Assembly: GCA_965222345.1 (NCBI GenBank)
Contig: CBDCTS010000002.1
Coordinates: 380,413 to 444,412, forward strand
Length of the DNA: 64,000 nt
Direction: 5' to 3'
Source: JADFGZ01 sp965222345
Lineage (GTDB): Bacteria > Acidobacteriota > Terriglobia > 2-12-FULL-54-10
The translations under genes and the position numbers were made by a program. Numbering within the stretch: the stretch's first letter is position 1; every line of letters begins with the position of its first letter. Of this stretch, positions 8,072 to 16,397 are shown in pieces. Below the pieces are notes generated by a model. It had not been told where the DNA came from. It made no database searches and saw nothing but the letters and a program-made list of their open reading frames with translations.

Positions 8072-8309
8072 TAGCCGCCCGGATAGTCAAATTGACTTCT
8101 CCGACATTCCCGAATCGACCGATGCGGAACTACAGCGTGCCCGTCGTGTCGGACGGCCCAAGACGGGGCGCGCCAAGCAGCTCATCGCCATTCGCATTGA
8201 TCCACGACTGCTAGCGCAACTCCGCCGTCTCGCCGCCAAGCAAGACAAACCCTACCAAACCCTCATCCACGAACTGCTGGAGAAAGCGGCAACGAGAAAG
8301 ATTGCGTGA
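8001..8309 (+). CDS. brnA: BrnA-family antitoxin
   Basis: A 102-residue antitoxin with a disordered basic N-terminus, a DIPESTDAEL linker and a ribbon-helix-helix C-terminus (IAIRIDPRLLAQLRRLA, then YQTLIHELLEKA). BrnA binds BrnT and the operon operator. ATG 8001 has GGAGG 7 nt upstream; this gives a 71-base overlap with brnT, longer than usual, and ties antitoxin translation to the toxin message. Confidence 0.88.
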   Translation: MARKQFASSAPGKRAAKSGKHIPDSRPDSQIDFSDIPESTDAELQRARRVGRPKTGRAKQLIAIRIDPRLLAQLRRLAAKQDKPYQTLIHELLEKAATRKIA

Positions 8310-8362
8310 ACTGCAGGAAGCAGACCTAGTTTTGAGAGCAGCGGGAGCCCAATCGGACTGCT

Positions 8363-8485
8363 TTACGATTGTTGAACAAAGTGGAATACCACATCCTTAG
8401 TGAAAACGGATGTGCCGGATTGCCGGGACCGAATGTGCAGCACCTTCCAGAGGTCCTCGTCCAAATATAGCTGGGTGCGTTTCAT
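8363..8485 (-). pseudogene. Truncated ribbon-helix-helix antitoxin remnant
   Basis: A 40-codon frame begins MKRTQLYLDEDLWKVLHIRS, the start of a common RHH antitoxin (usual length about 75-80 residues). The match stops near residue 25 (SGTSV), after which the frame reads unrelated FTKDVVFHFVQQS and ends at TAA. No toxin gene follows. I therefore call it a decayed antitoxin whose DNA-binding half may still be made. Confidence 0.6.
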
Positions 8486-8503
8486 GATGTGTATTATACA
8501 TCA
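8485..8503 (-). promoter_or_regulatory. Dyad operator and -10 of RHH remnant
   Basis: TGATGT and ACATCA are perfect 6-bp inverted arms separated by 7 bases. On the minus strand the centre reads TGTATAAT, an extended -10, ending 7 nt before the ATG, so the message would be leaderless or nearly so. This looks like the autoregulatory site of the decayed antitoxin. Confidence 0.5.
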
Positions 8504-8571
8504 CAGCATCATGTAGCGACATGCATCCACGCCTGTCGTTGTTGTACAGGCCTGGAGGCCCCTACATCTAC

Positions 8572-9831
8572 TCAGTGGATGGTCCGGGTCTTTTTCTGCA
8601 TGTAGTCCATCAGCAGATATTGTCCCAGGTTGTAGGGGGTGGTGAAGTATGCCTTCCCACGGCACAACTCCGTCACCTTTTGAATGAAATGCACCAGACC
8701 GTAGTCGCTGGCCAGCATGAAGGTGTTAATCAGAATCCCTGCCCTCTTGCATTTGGACACTTCCTCAAGTGTTTGGCTGACTACGAGGGGGTCAAGCCCA
8801 AAGGCGTTCTTATAGATGCGGCCATCCTCCAGGGTCAGCGCCGAAGGCTTGCCGTCGGTAATCATAATGATCTGCCGCATGTCCTTCTGCTGCCGGGACA
8901 GGATGCGCTGCGCCAGACGCAATCCCTCGCGGGTGTTGGTGTAATAGGGGCCGACCTGCACGCGGGCCAGATGGCTCAGCGGCACCTCTTCGGCTGAATC
9001 GTGGAACAGCAGCAGGTGCAGCGTGTCGCCGGGATACTGGGTGCGAATCAAGTGCGACAAGGCCAGCGCCACCCGCTTAGCCGGGGTAAAGCGGTCCTCC
9101 CCGTAGAGAATCATGCTGTGGCTGCAATCGAGCATCAGGACGGTCGCGCAGGAACTTTGGTATTCGGACTGGTGCACCAGCAGGTCGCGATAGTCGATCT
9201 CCAAGGGCAGCTTCAGCCCTTTCCGCTTGATCGCTTCCGAAAGAGTTCCGCTGATGTCCAGATTCAGATTGTCTCCAAACTCATACTTTTTGGAAGCACC
9301 GGAGGATTCGATGCCTGTGGCCAAGTCTCTGGTGTCGTGGCGGCCAAAGCTGCTCTTGCCGAGGGAGCCAAGCAAGTCTTTCAGAGTTTTGAACCCCAGA
9401 AAGTCCAGACTCTTGTCGGTCAACTCGAATTTCGCGCGGCTCGCCGGCCCCAAGCCTCCCTCTCCTCGCTGGGACTGGCGTTGTTGCTGGGAAGATTCCG
9501 GCGGCTCGGTAATGCTGACATACCCCTCTTGCTCCATGCGCTCGATCAACTGGTTGGCTATTTGTTCGCGCTGTTCGGGGGACATATTCTGCAACCGTTC
9601 CATCATCTCCTGCAACTGATCCTCCGGGAACAAGTCGCCTTTCATCAGGGCGTCCAGGACGGCCTGACGCAACTGGTCCAAGGTACGGTCTCCATCCATC
9701 TCATAAAAATCTTCGAATTGCGACTGATAACCGCTTTGGAGGAGAAAATCGGCGAGCCGGTTGAGCAAATCTTCCATCTCGACGGAATCCCAATCACCGC
9801 CTTCGAATTTTTTGTAAGTAACAAACTTCAT
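8572..9831 (-). CDS. VWA-domain protein, partner of AAA+ ATPase
   Basis: A 419-residue protein. The N-terminal 140 residues are helical and glutamine-rich (SSQQQRQSQR). The C-terminal half is a von Willebrand A domain with the MIDAS motif D-C-S-H-S (VLMLDCSHSM) and a later ITDGKPS. It lies 47 bases downstream of a MgChelatase-type AAA+ gene, the standard MoxR/VWA or BchI/BchD-like pairing, in which the ATPase works with the VWA protein to remodel or insert metal into a target. No pigment or cobalamin genes are nearby, so the target is unknown. Confidence 0.85.
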   Translation of the reverse strand: MKFVTYKKFEGGDWDSVEMEDLLNRLADFLLQSGYQSQFEDFYEMDGDRTLDQLRQAVLDALMKGDLFPEDQLQEMMERLQNMSPEQREQIANQLIERMEQEGYVSITEPPESSQQQRQSQRGEGGLGPASRAKFELTDKSLDFLGFKTLKDLLGSLGKSSFGRHDTRDLATGIESSGASKKYEFGDNLNLDISGTLSEAIKRKGLKLPLEIDYRDLLVHQSEYQSSCATVLMLDCSHSMILYGEDRFTPAKRVALALSHLIRTQYPGDTLHLLLFHDSAEEVPLSHLARVQVGPYYTNTREGLRLAQRILSRQQKDMRQIIMITDGKPSALTLEDGRIYKNAFGLDPLVVSQTLEEVSKCKRAGILINTFMLASDYGLVHFIQKVTELCRGKAYFTTPYNLGQYLLMDYMQKKTRTIH

Positions 9832-9878
9832 GAGAGATTCATCCCGCCGGCGAATCCGCCGCCGAGCCAGCGCAATTT

Positions 9879-11360
9879 CTAGTTATAGGGCCGCCTGTGG
9901 GGCCGCAATTCCTCCTGGAGCGCGGGGGTGTGCTTTCTTTCACTTGCGACGAACCCCCTTTCCTCGGAACGGCTGATGCGCCGTTGCGCGTAAAGCCCCT
10001 CCAGGATAAATTCGGCTGCCGAGACAAGCAGCGCAGCATTGTTTTTGGCTTTCGCGCGAATCCCAAGAACCCCTGTTTTTTCCATGAGCCCCTGAATCTT
10101 CTTGAGGGCCGCCAGCACTTCCGCGGAACGCATTGAATCGGAGATTTTCAGGGAACCTCCCAACTCGAACCATTGCACAACCTGCTGCAAGTCCACGCCG
10201 TCATAATGCTTCTGGAACACCTTTCTGATGGCGCTGCGGATCAGCTCCCGCGCGACCGTGTCGGCCCCTTTCAACTCACCCTCATACTCCAGTTCAAATT
10301 TTCCGGTCATCGCCGGCAGAGCCCCGTACAGGTCCGCGATCCTGGGGACCCCGATGTTCTCTTTGTTGCGAATAGCCCGCTGCTCGGCGTTGGAAACCAC
10401 GTTTTCGATGCAGGTGATGGGCATTCGCTGGCTCACCCCGGACCGTTTGTCAATCTTCTTGTCTGCACGAGCCAGAAATGCAACCTGTTCCACAACCTCA
10501 CGGATAAAGTCCGGCACCATCAACCGCCGCCCGTCGCGAGCCAGCCAGGCCTCCTGCTGCGTGATGGCAATCCCTTCGTCCAAAACCGCCGGGTAATGCG
10601 TGCGAATTTCCGAACCTAGACGGTCCTTCAGTGGAGTGATAATTTTTCCGCGCGCCGTATAGTCCTCCGGATTGGCCGTAAAAACCAGCGCTACATCCAG
10701 GGGCAGGCGGATCGGAAAGCCTTTAATCTGGACGTCCCCTTCCTGCATGATGTTTAACAGCCCCACCTGGATTTTCCCGGCCAGGTCCGGCAGCTCATTG
10801 ATGGCAAAAATGCCTCGGTTGGCCCTGGGCAGGAGGCCAAAGTGTATGTTTAATTCATCGGAAAGCTGGTGCCCGCCCCGCGCCGCCTTGATGGGATCAA
10901 TGTCCCCAATCATGTCGGCAATGGTCACGTCCGGAGTAGCCAGCTTTTCTACGTAACGAAACTCCGGAGCCAGAAAAGCCACCGGCGCTGCGTCCCCTTT
11001 CTCCTGGAGCAGCAAGTGGCAGGCCCGGCAGATGGGAGCATAAGGATTGTCGTTAATTTCACAACCCGCCAGCACAGGCAGTTCTGCATCGAGCAAACCG
11101 GCGAGGGCCCGCAGTATGCGGCTTTTAGCCTGTCCCCGCAGCCCCAGCAAGATGAAGTTGTGACGCGAGAGGATGGCGTTGACGACCTGCGGAATCACCG
11201 TATCGCCGAATCCGACGATCCCGGGAAAAAGCGTTTCCGCTCGTTCCAGGTTACGGATCAGGTTCTGCCGCATCTCGTCTTTGACCGAACGAAACTTGTA
11301 CTTCTCTTCCGAGAAGGCGCTCCGGCGAAGCTCTCCTAAAGTTTTCGGCTTGGCTTTCAT
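9879..11360 (-). CDS. MgChelatase/MoxR-like AAA+ ATPase
   Basis: A 493-residue AAA+ protein. The P-loop is GLRGQAKSR (GxxGxxKS), Walker B is GIFAINELPDL, and VFTANPEDYTARGKIITPLKDRLGSEIRTHYP covers sensor 1 and the arginine-finger region, as in magnesium-chelatase I subunits. A pair of cysteines (ICRAC) sits between P-loop and Walker B. It precedes the VWA gene on the same strand and probably forms a hexamer acting with it. The ribosome-binding site is weak (GGGATAAG upstream). Confidence 0.85.
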   Translation of the reverse strand: MKAKPKTLGELRRSAFSEEKYKFRSVKDEMRQNLIRNLERAETLFPGIVGFGDTVIPQVVNAILSRHNFILLGLRGQAKSRILRALAGLLDAELPVLAGCEINDNPYAPICRACHLLLQEKGDAAPVAFLAPEFRYVEKLATPDVTIADMIGDIDPIKAARGGHQLSDELNIHFGLLPRANRGIFAINELPDLAGKIQVGLLNIMQEGDVQIKGFPIRLPLDVALVFTANPEDYTARGKIITPLKDRLGSEIRTHYPAVLDEGIAITQQEAWLARDGRRLMVPDFIREVVEQVAFLARADKKIDKRSGVSQRMPITCIENVVSNAEQRAIRNKENIGVPRIADLYGALPAMTGKFELEYEGELKGADTVARELIRSAIRKVFQKHYDGVDLQQVVQWFELGGSLKISDSMRSAEVLAALKKIQGLMEKTGVLGIRAKAKNNAALLVSAAEFILEGLYAQRRISRSEERGFVASERKHTPALQEELRPHRRPYN

Positions 11361-11503
11361 AGTTGTTTTGCTTATCCCAAAAGAGTGTGCCTGTCAGCGG
11401 CGCTTTAGTATATCAGAACTCGTTTTGCGCCTCTTCCAAGAATGGGAAGAATTCAACTTGATTATGCTACCCTTTTCGATGCCAAAACATGAAAGGAGCC
11501 ACA

Positions 11504-12079
11504 ATGATAAAGATGGTCGCAGGGATCGCTTTATTCGCTTTGTTTTCTTTGCCAGGGGTTGCACAGAAAGGTCCAGTTGATCTCTGGACAACGGGCTCCG
11601 ACCCCTTCACGGATGCTGTTAAGGTGATGTTGGGTGGAATGGGGAAGGCCGAAAAACTTGAGTTGAGGGCATCTTGTCAGGGAATAGACCCAAATCGCTA
11701 TGGCCTGTCGTTTAAATTCTTGTCGCTATCCTTGCGGCCTGGAAATCTAGATTCTTCTAATGGTTCTGGCCGATTTCGTTTTGACAATGGCCCAGTGGAA
11801 ACATTCCACTTTCAGGGTATGTTTTACCTACCTATGCTTGGTTTTGATAACAAATTTGACAACATATATGGACAGACAGTCACAACCGATGAAGGCGATG
11901 CTCTGACCAAGCGGCTTTCTCATCATGACCGGCTACGCATTGAGATATGGTCAGAGGAGAATGGTCTGCCGCAAAGGATCGTTGAGGATTTCGATATTTC
12001 GGAGGTGAATGAGGAAACGTTGGAAGTCTTGTGTATGTGCGAAAAGGACCCAGAGACTTGCACGAAAAAGTCGAACTGA
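11504..12079 (+). CDS. Exported protein of unknown function
   Basis: A 191-residue protein with a clear signal peptide (MIKMVAGIALFALFSLPGVAQ). The mature part has alternating strands and a cysteine-containing C-terminus (LEVLCMCEKDPETC). AAAGGAG lies 5-6 nt before ATG 11504, which is preferred to the in-frame ATG at 11489. I do not recognise the family. The gene is noticeably more AT-rich than its neighbours, with codons such as ATA and TTT frequent, which may mean recent acquisition. Confidence 0.65.
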   Translation: MIKMVAGIALFALFSLPGVAQKGPVDLWTTGSDPFTDAVKVMLGGMGKAEKLELRASCQGIDPNRYGLSFKFLSLSLRPGNLDSSNGSGRFRFDNGPVETFHFQGMFYLPMLGFDNKFDNIYGQTVTTDEGDALTKRLSHHDRLRIEIWSEENGLPQRIVEDFDISEVNEETLEVLCMCEKDPETCTKKSN

Positions 12080-12156
12080 GACACTACCCAAGAATGCCTG
12101 CAGGGAGATGGGCCCGATAGCCTTTCCGCGCAACAGTCAAGAAATCCCAACCTCTG

Positions 12157-12810
12157 CTAACGGCACTTGCCGTTGCTGCCCGCCTTGACACGCGCGCTGG
12201 CAACCAGTTTCAGATATGCCAGAAACTTCTTCAGGTAGGAAATGGTATCCGCCAGGCGCTGATTTTCCGTGCGCATCTGCAGCAGAGCTTGCTTCTGCTC
12301 CAGGTCTGCCGGTAACCGGGCCATGAGCTGAAAGGAAAGTTCCGGGGCGTTAAAATCCGGCTTCTGGTCAGCGGAATGGGGGGGCTGTGGTTTGAGGGTT
12401 TCCATTGCCTGCTTATAGAAACGGATAGCCTCCCGCCTTTGAGCTTCTAGCCGCGTCTCCTCGACTGCCGACCCCGGCGCCGCGGCCTCCTCATCCGGCA
12501 CAAACTGGCAGGTCGCCCGAAGATACGGTTTCTCCTGGTTCAGGAGAGTAATCTCAAAACGGCGGCCGCCACAAACACGGATGTCCATCCGCCCATCCTC
12601 ATACTTGCGGACCACCTCCGAGATGGAAGCGGTACAGCCTGTGTTTTCCAGGGAATTGTCGCGGGCCAGCACGACTCCAAACTCCCATCGATTTTCCAGA
12701 CACTCCCCGATCATCTGCTTGTAGCGGTCCTCAAAGATGTGCAAGGGAAGGATGACGCGCGGAAACAGGACCACTTGCAAAGGAAAAAGCGGGAGCAACA
12801 GTTCCTTCAT
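12157..12810 (-). CDS. LON substrate-binding domain protein
   Basis: A 217-residue protein with the N-terminal domain of Lon protease but no ATPase or protease part. Recognisable blocks are LPLFPLQVVLFPRVILPLHIFEDRYKQM, GVVLARDN and VCGGRRFEI; the last 80 residues are helical and coiled-coil-like. Stand-alone LON-domain proteins are common but poorly understood, possibly acting in substrate recognition or folding. It is divergent from the SDR gene. Confidence 0.88.
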   Translation of the reverse strand: MKELLLPLFPLQVVLFPRVILPLHIFEDRYKQMIGECLENRWEFGVVLARDNSLENTGCTASISEVVRKYEDGRMDIRVCGGRRFEITLLNQEKPYLRATCQFVPDEEAAAPGSAVEETRLEAQRREAIRFYKQAMETLKPQPPHSADQKPDFNAPELSFQLMARLPADLEQKQALLQMRTENQRLADTISYLKKFLAYLKLVASARVKAGSNGKCR

Positions 12811-12885
12811 GGAGCTATTATACTCGCCTGCCTGAACTCAGAGCACTTTGTGCGCCAGCAAATCCGCATTGCAGGGAGACAAGTC

Positions 12886-13674
12886 TTGAAAAAGCTAGAA
12901 AACAAAGTCGTCATCGTTACCGGCGCCTCCAGCGGCATCGGGGCCGCCATCGCCCGGCTCTTTGCCGCCGAAGGCGCCAGCCTGGCACTGGCGTCCCGCG
13001 CCATCGATAAACTCGAATCCCTGGCAAGCGCGTTGGGTCCACGGGCCGTGGCGATTGAAACCGATGTCACTGACCCGGCTCAGATCCAAGAGATGACCCG
13101 GCGATGTGTCGAGCGGTTCGGCAGAATCGACATCCTCGTCAACAATGCCGGAGTCGGAATGTACGGCGGCATCGCAGAAATACCGCTGGCACGGCTTCAG
13201 CAGTTGATCGCCACAAACTGGCTGGGGCCCGTCCATGCAATTCAAACCGTCGTTCCCCACATGCGCCAGCAGGGCGGCGGCCAGATCATTAATGTTTCCT
13301 CCATTGCAGGGAAAGTGGTAATTCCCTGGATGACGGCCTATGCCGGCACCAAGTTTGCTCTCAACGCGCTCTCCGACGGCCTCCGTATGGAACTGAAGCA
13401 GGATCGGATTGAGGTCATCAACGTCTGTCCGGGACGAATCCGCACGCCCTTCCCCGACAACGCATTTAAGAACCCATCGGCCCAAAGTTTCCATCCGGGC
13501 GGTATTCCCCCGGAGCGGGTGGCGAAAGCCGTTCTGCGGGCTTCCCTGCGCGGCTCCCGGGAAATTGTTGTCCCCGCATCCAGCCGAGGGCTTTGGTGGA
13601 TGCACAGCCTGTTTCCCGGTCTGCTGGACTGGATGATGGCCCGCGTTCTGCGTCAGCGCATGCAAAAAAGTTGA
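12886..13674 (+). CDS. Short-chain dehydrogenase/reductase
   Basis: A 262-residue classical SDR. The cofactor loop is TGASSGIG, followed by NNAG, the catalytic serine in INVSSIAG and the Y-x-x-x-K pair in AYAGTKFAL. Such enzymes reduce or oxidise alcohols/ketones with NAD(P)H; the substrate cannot be read from sequence. Start is TTG 12886, preceded by GGGAG, and directly gives the usual KLENKVVIVTG N-terminus; no good ATG is available. Confidence 0.88.
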   Translation: MKKLENKVVIVTGASSGIGAAIARLFAAEGASLALASRAIDKLESLASALGPRAVAIETDVTDPAQIQEMTRRCVERFGRIDILVNNAGVGMYGGIAEIPLARLQQLIATNWLGPVHAIQTVVPHMRQQGGGQIINVSSIAGKVVIPWMTAYAGTKFALNALSDGLRMELKQDRIEVINVCPGRIRTPFPDNAFKNPSAQSFHPGGIPPERVAKAVLRASLRGSREIVVPASSRGLWWMHSLFPGLLDWMMARVLRQRMQKS

Positions 13675-14413
13675 ACGTTGATTCTTTACAAGAGGTGCGA
13701 TTCCCTGCTTAATCTGGTATTGCCCTTGACTCCCCTCATCCGCCGGGAGCAGAATCTGCCATGCCGCCTCGTTCAAGCGCAAGTTCCAGCGACGAAAGTC
13801 CGACGCAACTGTGCCTCAGGCGGTTTTCATCCACTCAAAGAAGGAACTGATCACGGGCGTATGCGCAAAGGGAAAGTTGAAACCGGAAATTCCTGTTAGA
13901 AAGACACCTTGCAGGTGATGTTTGTTTGATGGGAGTGAGGTTGTGTTGGCGCAAAACTTCCGTCGGCAAAAAAGGCTTCTTCCGTTGGCCCTTCCGCTGC
14001 TTTGTGCACTGGTTTCCTCGTCCGGACACGCCCAGTTTACTGAGCGAACCGTAACAGAAACACACGGGGGAAAAACCATTACAGCGACGCGGACCGAATC
14101 GCCGGTGGTCATAGACGGAACCCTCGACGAACCGAGTTGGCAAAAGGCCCCGGTATCCCAGGGGTTTGTCCAAAAAGACCCAAACGAGGGTGAACCCGCG
14201 ACGGAAAAGACCGAGTTTCGCGTCCTCTACAACGCGACCACCTTATACATTGGAGTCGTCTCCTCCGACCGCCGTGCCGATCGGATACTGGCCACCGAGC
14301 AACGGCGGGACGACAGGCTGGAAAGCGACGACACCGTCACCATCGTGCTCGATACCTTTCACGACCATCGCAATGCGTTTCTCTTTCGGACCAATCCCCT
14401 GAGTACTCAATAT

Positions 14414-14503
14414 GACGCCCTGATCACCGACGAAGGGACTAATGAGGCTCTGAGCACCGATGAAGGGAACATTGACGCTCTGAGCACCGATGAAACGAAC
14501 GAC
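14414..14503 (+). repeat. Three 30-bp in-frame tandem repeats in DUF5916 gene
   Basis: Units at 14414, 14444 and 14474 encode DALITDEGTN, EALSTDEGNI and DALSTDETND, followed by a partly related NDEGNN tract. In the paralogue and the family generally this spot is a single short loop before the EWD/SWD-type motif (here NESWDEKWEVA). The expansion is acidic and asparagine-rich. Confidence 0.75.
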
Positions 14504-14948
14504 GATGGGAACAATGACGAAGGAAACAATGTAAACGAAAGCTGGGACGAGAAGTGGGAGGTGGCGTCTCAGGTGAGCCCGGACGGCTGGACGGCGGAGT
14601 TTGCCATCCCGTTCAAGAGCCTTCGGATGGGTGGAAATGACAAGCAAGTGTGGGGGGTAGACCTGGAACGAGTTATCCGGCGAAAGAATGAACTGACGTA
14701 TTGGAACGGTTTCGAGCGCGGTTTCAATCTGGAACATGTCTCCCAGGCGGGGCATCTGGAGGGGCTGGAAGACACCGAAATGGGGATGCGGATGCGGGTG
14801 AAGCCCTTTGTGGTGGGGGGATTTTCACAATCATCTGATCGGTCCGGGAGCAAGTTTCGCAACGCCTCCGATTTCGGGATGGAAGTAATGAAATACCGGA
14901 TCACGCCCAGCCTGACCGCCGACATAACATGGAATACCGATTTTATCG

Positions 14949-14966
14949 AGGGCGAAATCGATCGCT
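14949..14966. repeat. 18-bp target-site duplication, left copy
   Basis: AGGGCGAAATCGATCGCT occurs here and again, perfectly, at 16380-16397, flanking the insertion sequence. Removing the element plus one copy restores an uninterrupted DUF5916 reading frame. Confidence 0.9.
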
Positions 14967-16379
14967 GTCGTTAGCACATGATATGTCCGGTCTAATTAAC
15001 ATGTGAAATGTCCGCTTTGAGCGGCGTAGGGTAGGGCTTTTTGCCAGGAGGTGGCATGAAGTTCTACTCGGAAGCTGCGATGGAGCGGGCGATGAAGATA
15101 CAAGAAGTAATTTTGCGAGCGATAGGGAAGCGGATCAACTGGTGGCAGGCAGCCGAGATCATCGGGATCAGCGACCGGCAGATGAGGCGGTGGCGCAGCC
15201 GGTACGAGCAGTACGGCTACGACGGGCTGTTTGACCGGCGGCGGGGAAAGCCGAGTCCGCGGCGGGTACCCCTGGGGACGGTGGAGAAGGTGTTGGGGCT
15301 GTATCAGGAGAAGTACTTTGACTTCAACGTGCGGCACTTTCACGAAAAGCTGCGGGAAGAGCACGGCCTCCGGCTGAGCTACACCTGGGTGAAGCTGGCA
15401 TTGCAAGGGGCGGGGCTAGTGAACAGGAGGCGGAAGCGGGGCCTGCACCGCCAGAGGCGGCCCCGGCGGCCGTTACCGGGAATGCTGCTGCATCTGGATG
15501 GGAGCCAGCATCGGTGGTTTGTCGATGATCGCTGGTATGACCTGCTGGTGGTCCTGGATGATGCCAGCAGCGAGATTTACTATGCGCAACTGGTAGAGCA
15601 GGAATCGACGCGGACGGTGCTGGCTGCCCTGCGGGAGGTGGTCGAGCAGCAGGGGATCTTTTGCGCCCTTTATAGCGACCGGGCCAGTCATTTCTTCCTG
15701 ACCCGGAAGGCGGGCGAGCCGGTGGATCGGCAACGGCTGACCCAGGTGGGCCGCGCCCTGCGGGAGCTGGGCATTCAGATGATTCCGGCCTATTCGCCGC
15801 AGGCGCGGGGACGCAGCGAGCGGAACTTCGGGACCTGGCAAGGGCGGCTGCCGCAGGAACTGCGCCTGCGGGGAATCATCACGCTAGAGGCAGCGAATCG
15901 GTTCCTGCGGGAGGGCTATATCGGGGAGTTCAACCGGCGCTTTGCCGTGCCGGCCACCCAACCAGGCAGCGCCTTTTTGCCGTCAGCCAGGCGGGAGTTA
16001 GAGCGAATCTTCTCGATCCAGCACCAGCGGATAGTGAATCGGGACAATACGGTCAGTCTGGAGAACCGCCTCCTCCAGATCGAGAAAACTCCTTGGCGCG
16101 GGACTCTGGCGGGCTGCCGGGTGACCGTCTATGAACACCTGGATGGGACGTTAAGCATTGGCTATGGGCCGCACACGGTGGGCCGCTACTCCTCCGAGGG
16201 GGTGGCGATCCGGTGCGGCGGTCGGCGGCGGAGCCCTGTGGCTTCCCGACAACACCATTTGGCGCTCACCTCCGTCGCCCTACGGGCTCCTTCGGTCAGC
16301 GCCAAATCACTTTCGGTAGAATCATGAAAGCGGACATTTCACTTGCTACATATACCGGACATTTTAACTTGCTAACAAC
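14967..16379 (+). mobile_element. Insertion sequence, ISNCY/IS1202-like, 1413 bp
   Basis: The element is bounded by an 18-bp direct repeat and by imperfect terminal inverted repeats beginning GTCGTTAGCA (left) and GTTGTTAGCA (right, reverse strand). The homology between the ends continues inward about 50 bp, with two shared ATGTCCG blocks and a GTGAAATGTCCGCTTT block at each end, probably transposase-binding sites. It carries one transposase gene. Length, single ORF and an 18-bp duplication fit the IS1202 group (ISTde1-like subgroup) of elements often filed as ISNCY. Ends and target duplication look undecayed, so insertion is probably recent. Confidence 0.88.
15056..16327 (+). CDS. ISNCY/IS1202-type DDE transposase
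   Basis: A 423-residue transposase. Residues 1-60 form a helix-turn-helix (NWWQAAEIIGISDRQMRRWR), then a linker with YFDFNVRHFHEKLREEHG, then an integrase-type catalytic core. The likely DDE residues are D in LLHLDGSQHRW, D in ALYSDRASHF and E in RGRSERNFGTW. AGGAGG lies 4 nt before ATG 15056. The C-terminal 50 residues are less conserved in appearance (serine/arginine-rich). Confidence 0.92.
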   Translation: MKFYSEAAMERAMKIQEVILRAIGKRINWWQAAEIIGISDRQMRRWRSRYEQYGYDGLFDRRRGKPSPRRVPLGTVEKVLGLYQEKYFDFNVRHFHEKLREEHGLRLSYTWVKLALQGAGLVNRRRKRGLHRQRRPRRPLPGMLLHLDGSQHRWFVDDRWYDLLVVLDDASSEIYYAQLVEQESTRTVLAALREVVEQQGIFCALYSDRASHFFLTRKAGEPVDRQRLTQVGRALRELGIQMIPAYSPQARGRSERNFGTWQGRLPQELRLRGIITLEAANRFLREGYIGEFNRRFAVPATQPGSAFLPSARRELERIFSIQHQRIVNRDNTVSLENRLLQIEKTPWRGTLAGCRVTVYEHLDGTLSIGYGPHTVGRYSSEGVAIRCGGRRRSPVASRQHHLALTSVALRAPSVSAKSLSVES

Positions 16380-16397
16380 AGGGCGAAATCGATCGCT
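16380..16397. repeat. 18-bp target-site duplication, right copy
   Basis: Exact second copy of AGGGCGAAATCGATCGCT. Its last base is the first base of the codon at which the interrupted DUF5916 frame resumes. Confidence 0.9.

Larger units (their letters stand above)
13943..14974 (+). pseudogene. CBM9/DUF5916 outer-membrane-type protein, N-terminal half (split by IS)
   Basis: The first ~341 codons of a DUF5916-type protein: signal peptide (LPLALPLLCALVSSSGHA), a CBM9-like beta-sandwich (VVIDGTLDEPSWQKAP, TEFRVLYNATTLYIGVV, AFLFRTNP) and the start of the C-terminal beta-barrel (ITPSLTADITWNTDF). The frame runs into the insertion sequence at 14967 and stops at 14972-14974. The remainder resumes in register at 16397. 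An intact paralogue of 767 residues lies at 42710-45013. Start uncertain: GTG 13943 or TTG 13946, behind GAGG. Confidence 0.85.

Noticed and set aside
7441..8520. Integrated island using selC as attachment site
   Set aside because: No integrase and no second copy of the tRNA 3' end seen downstream.
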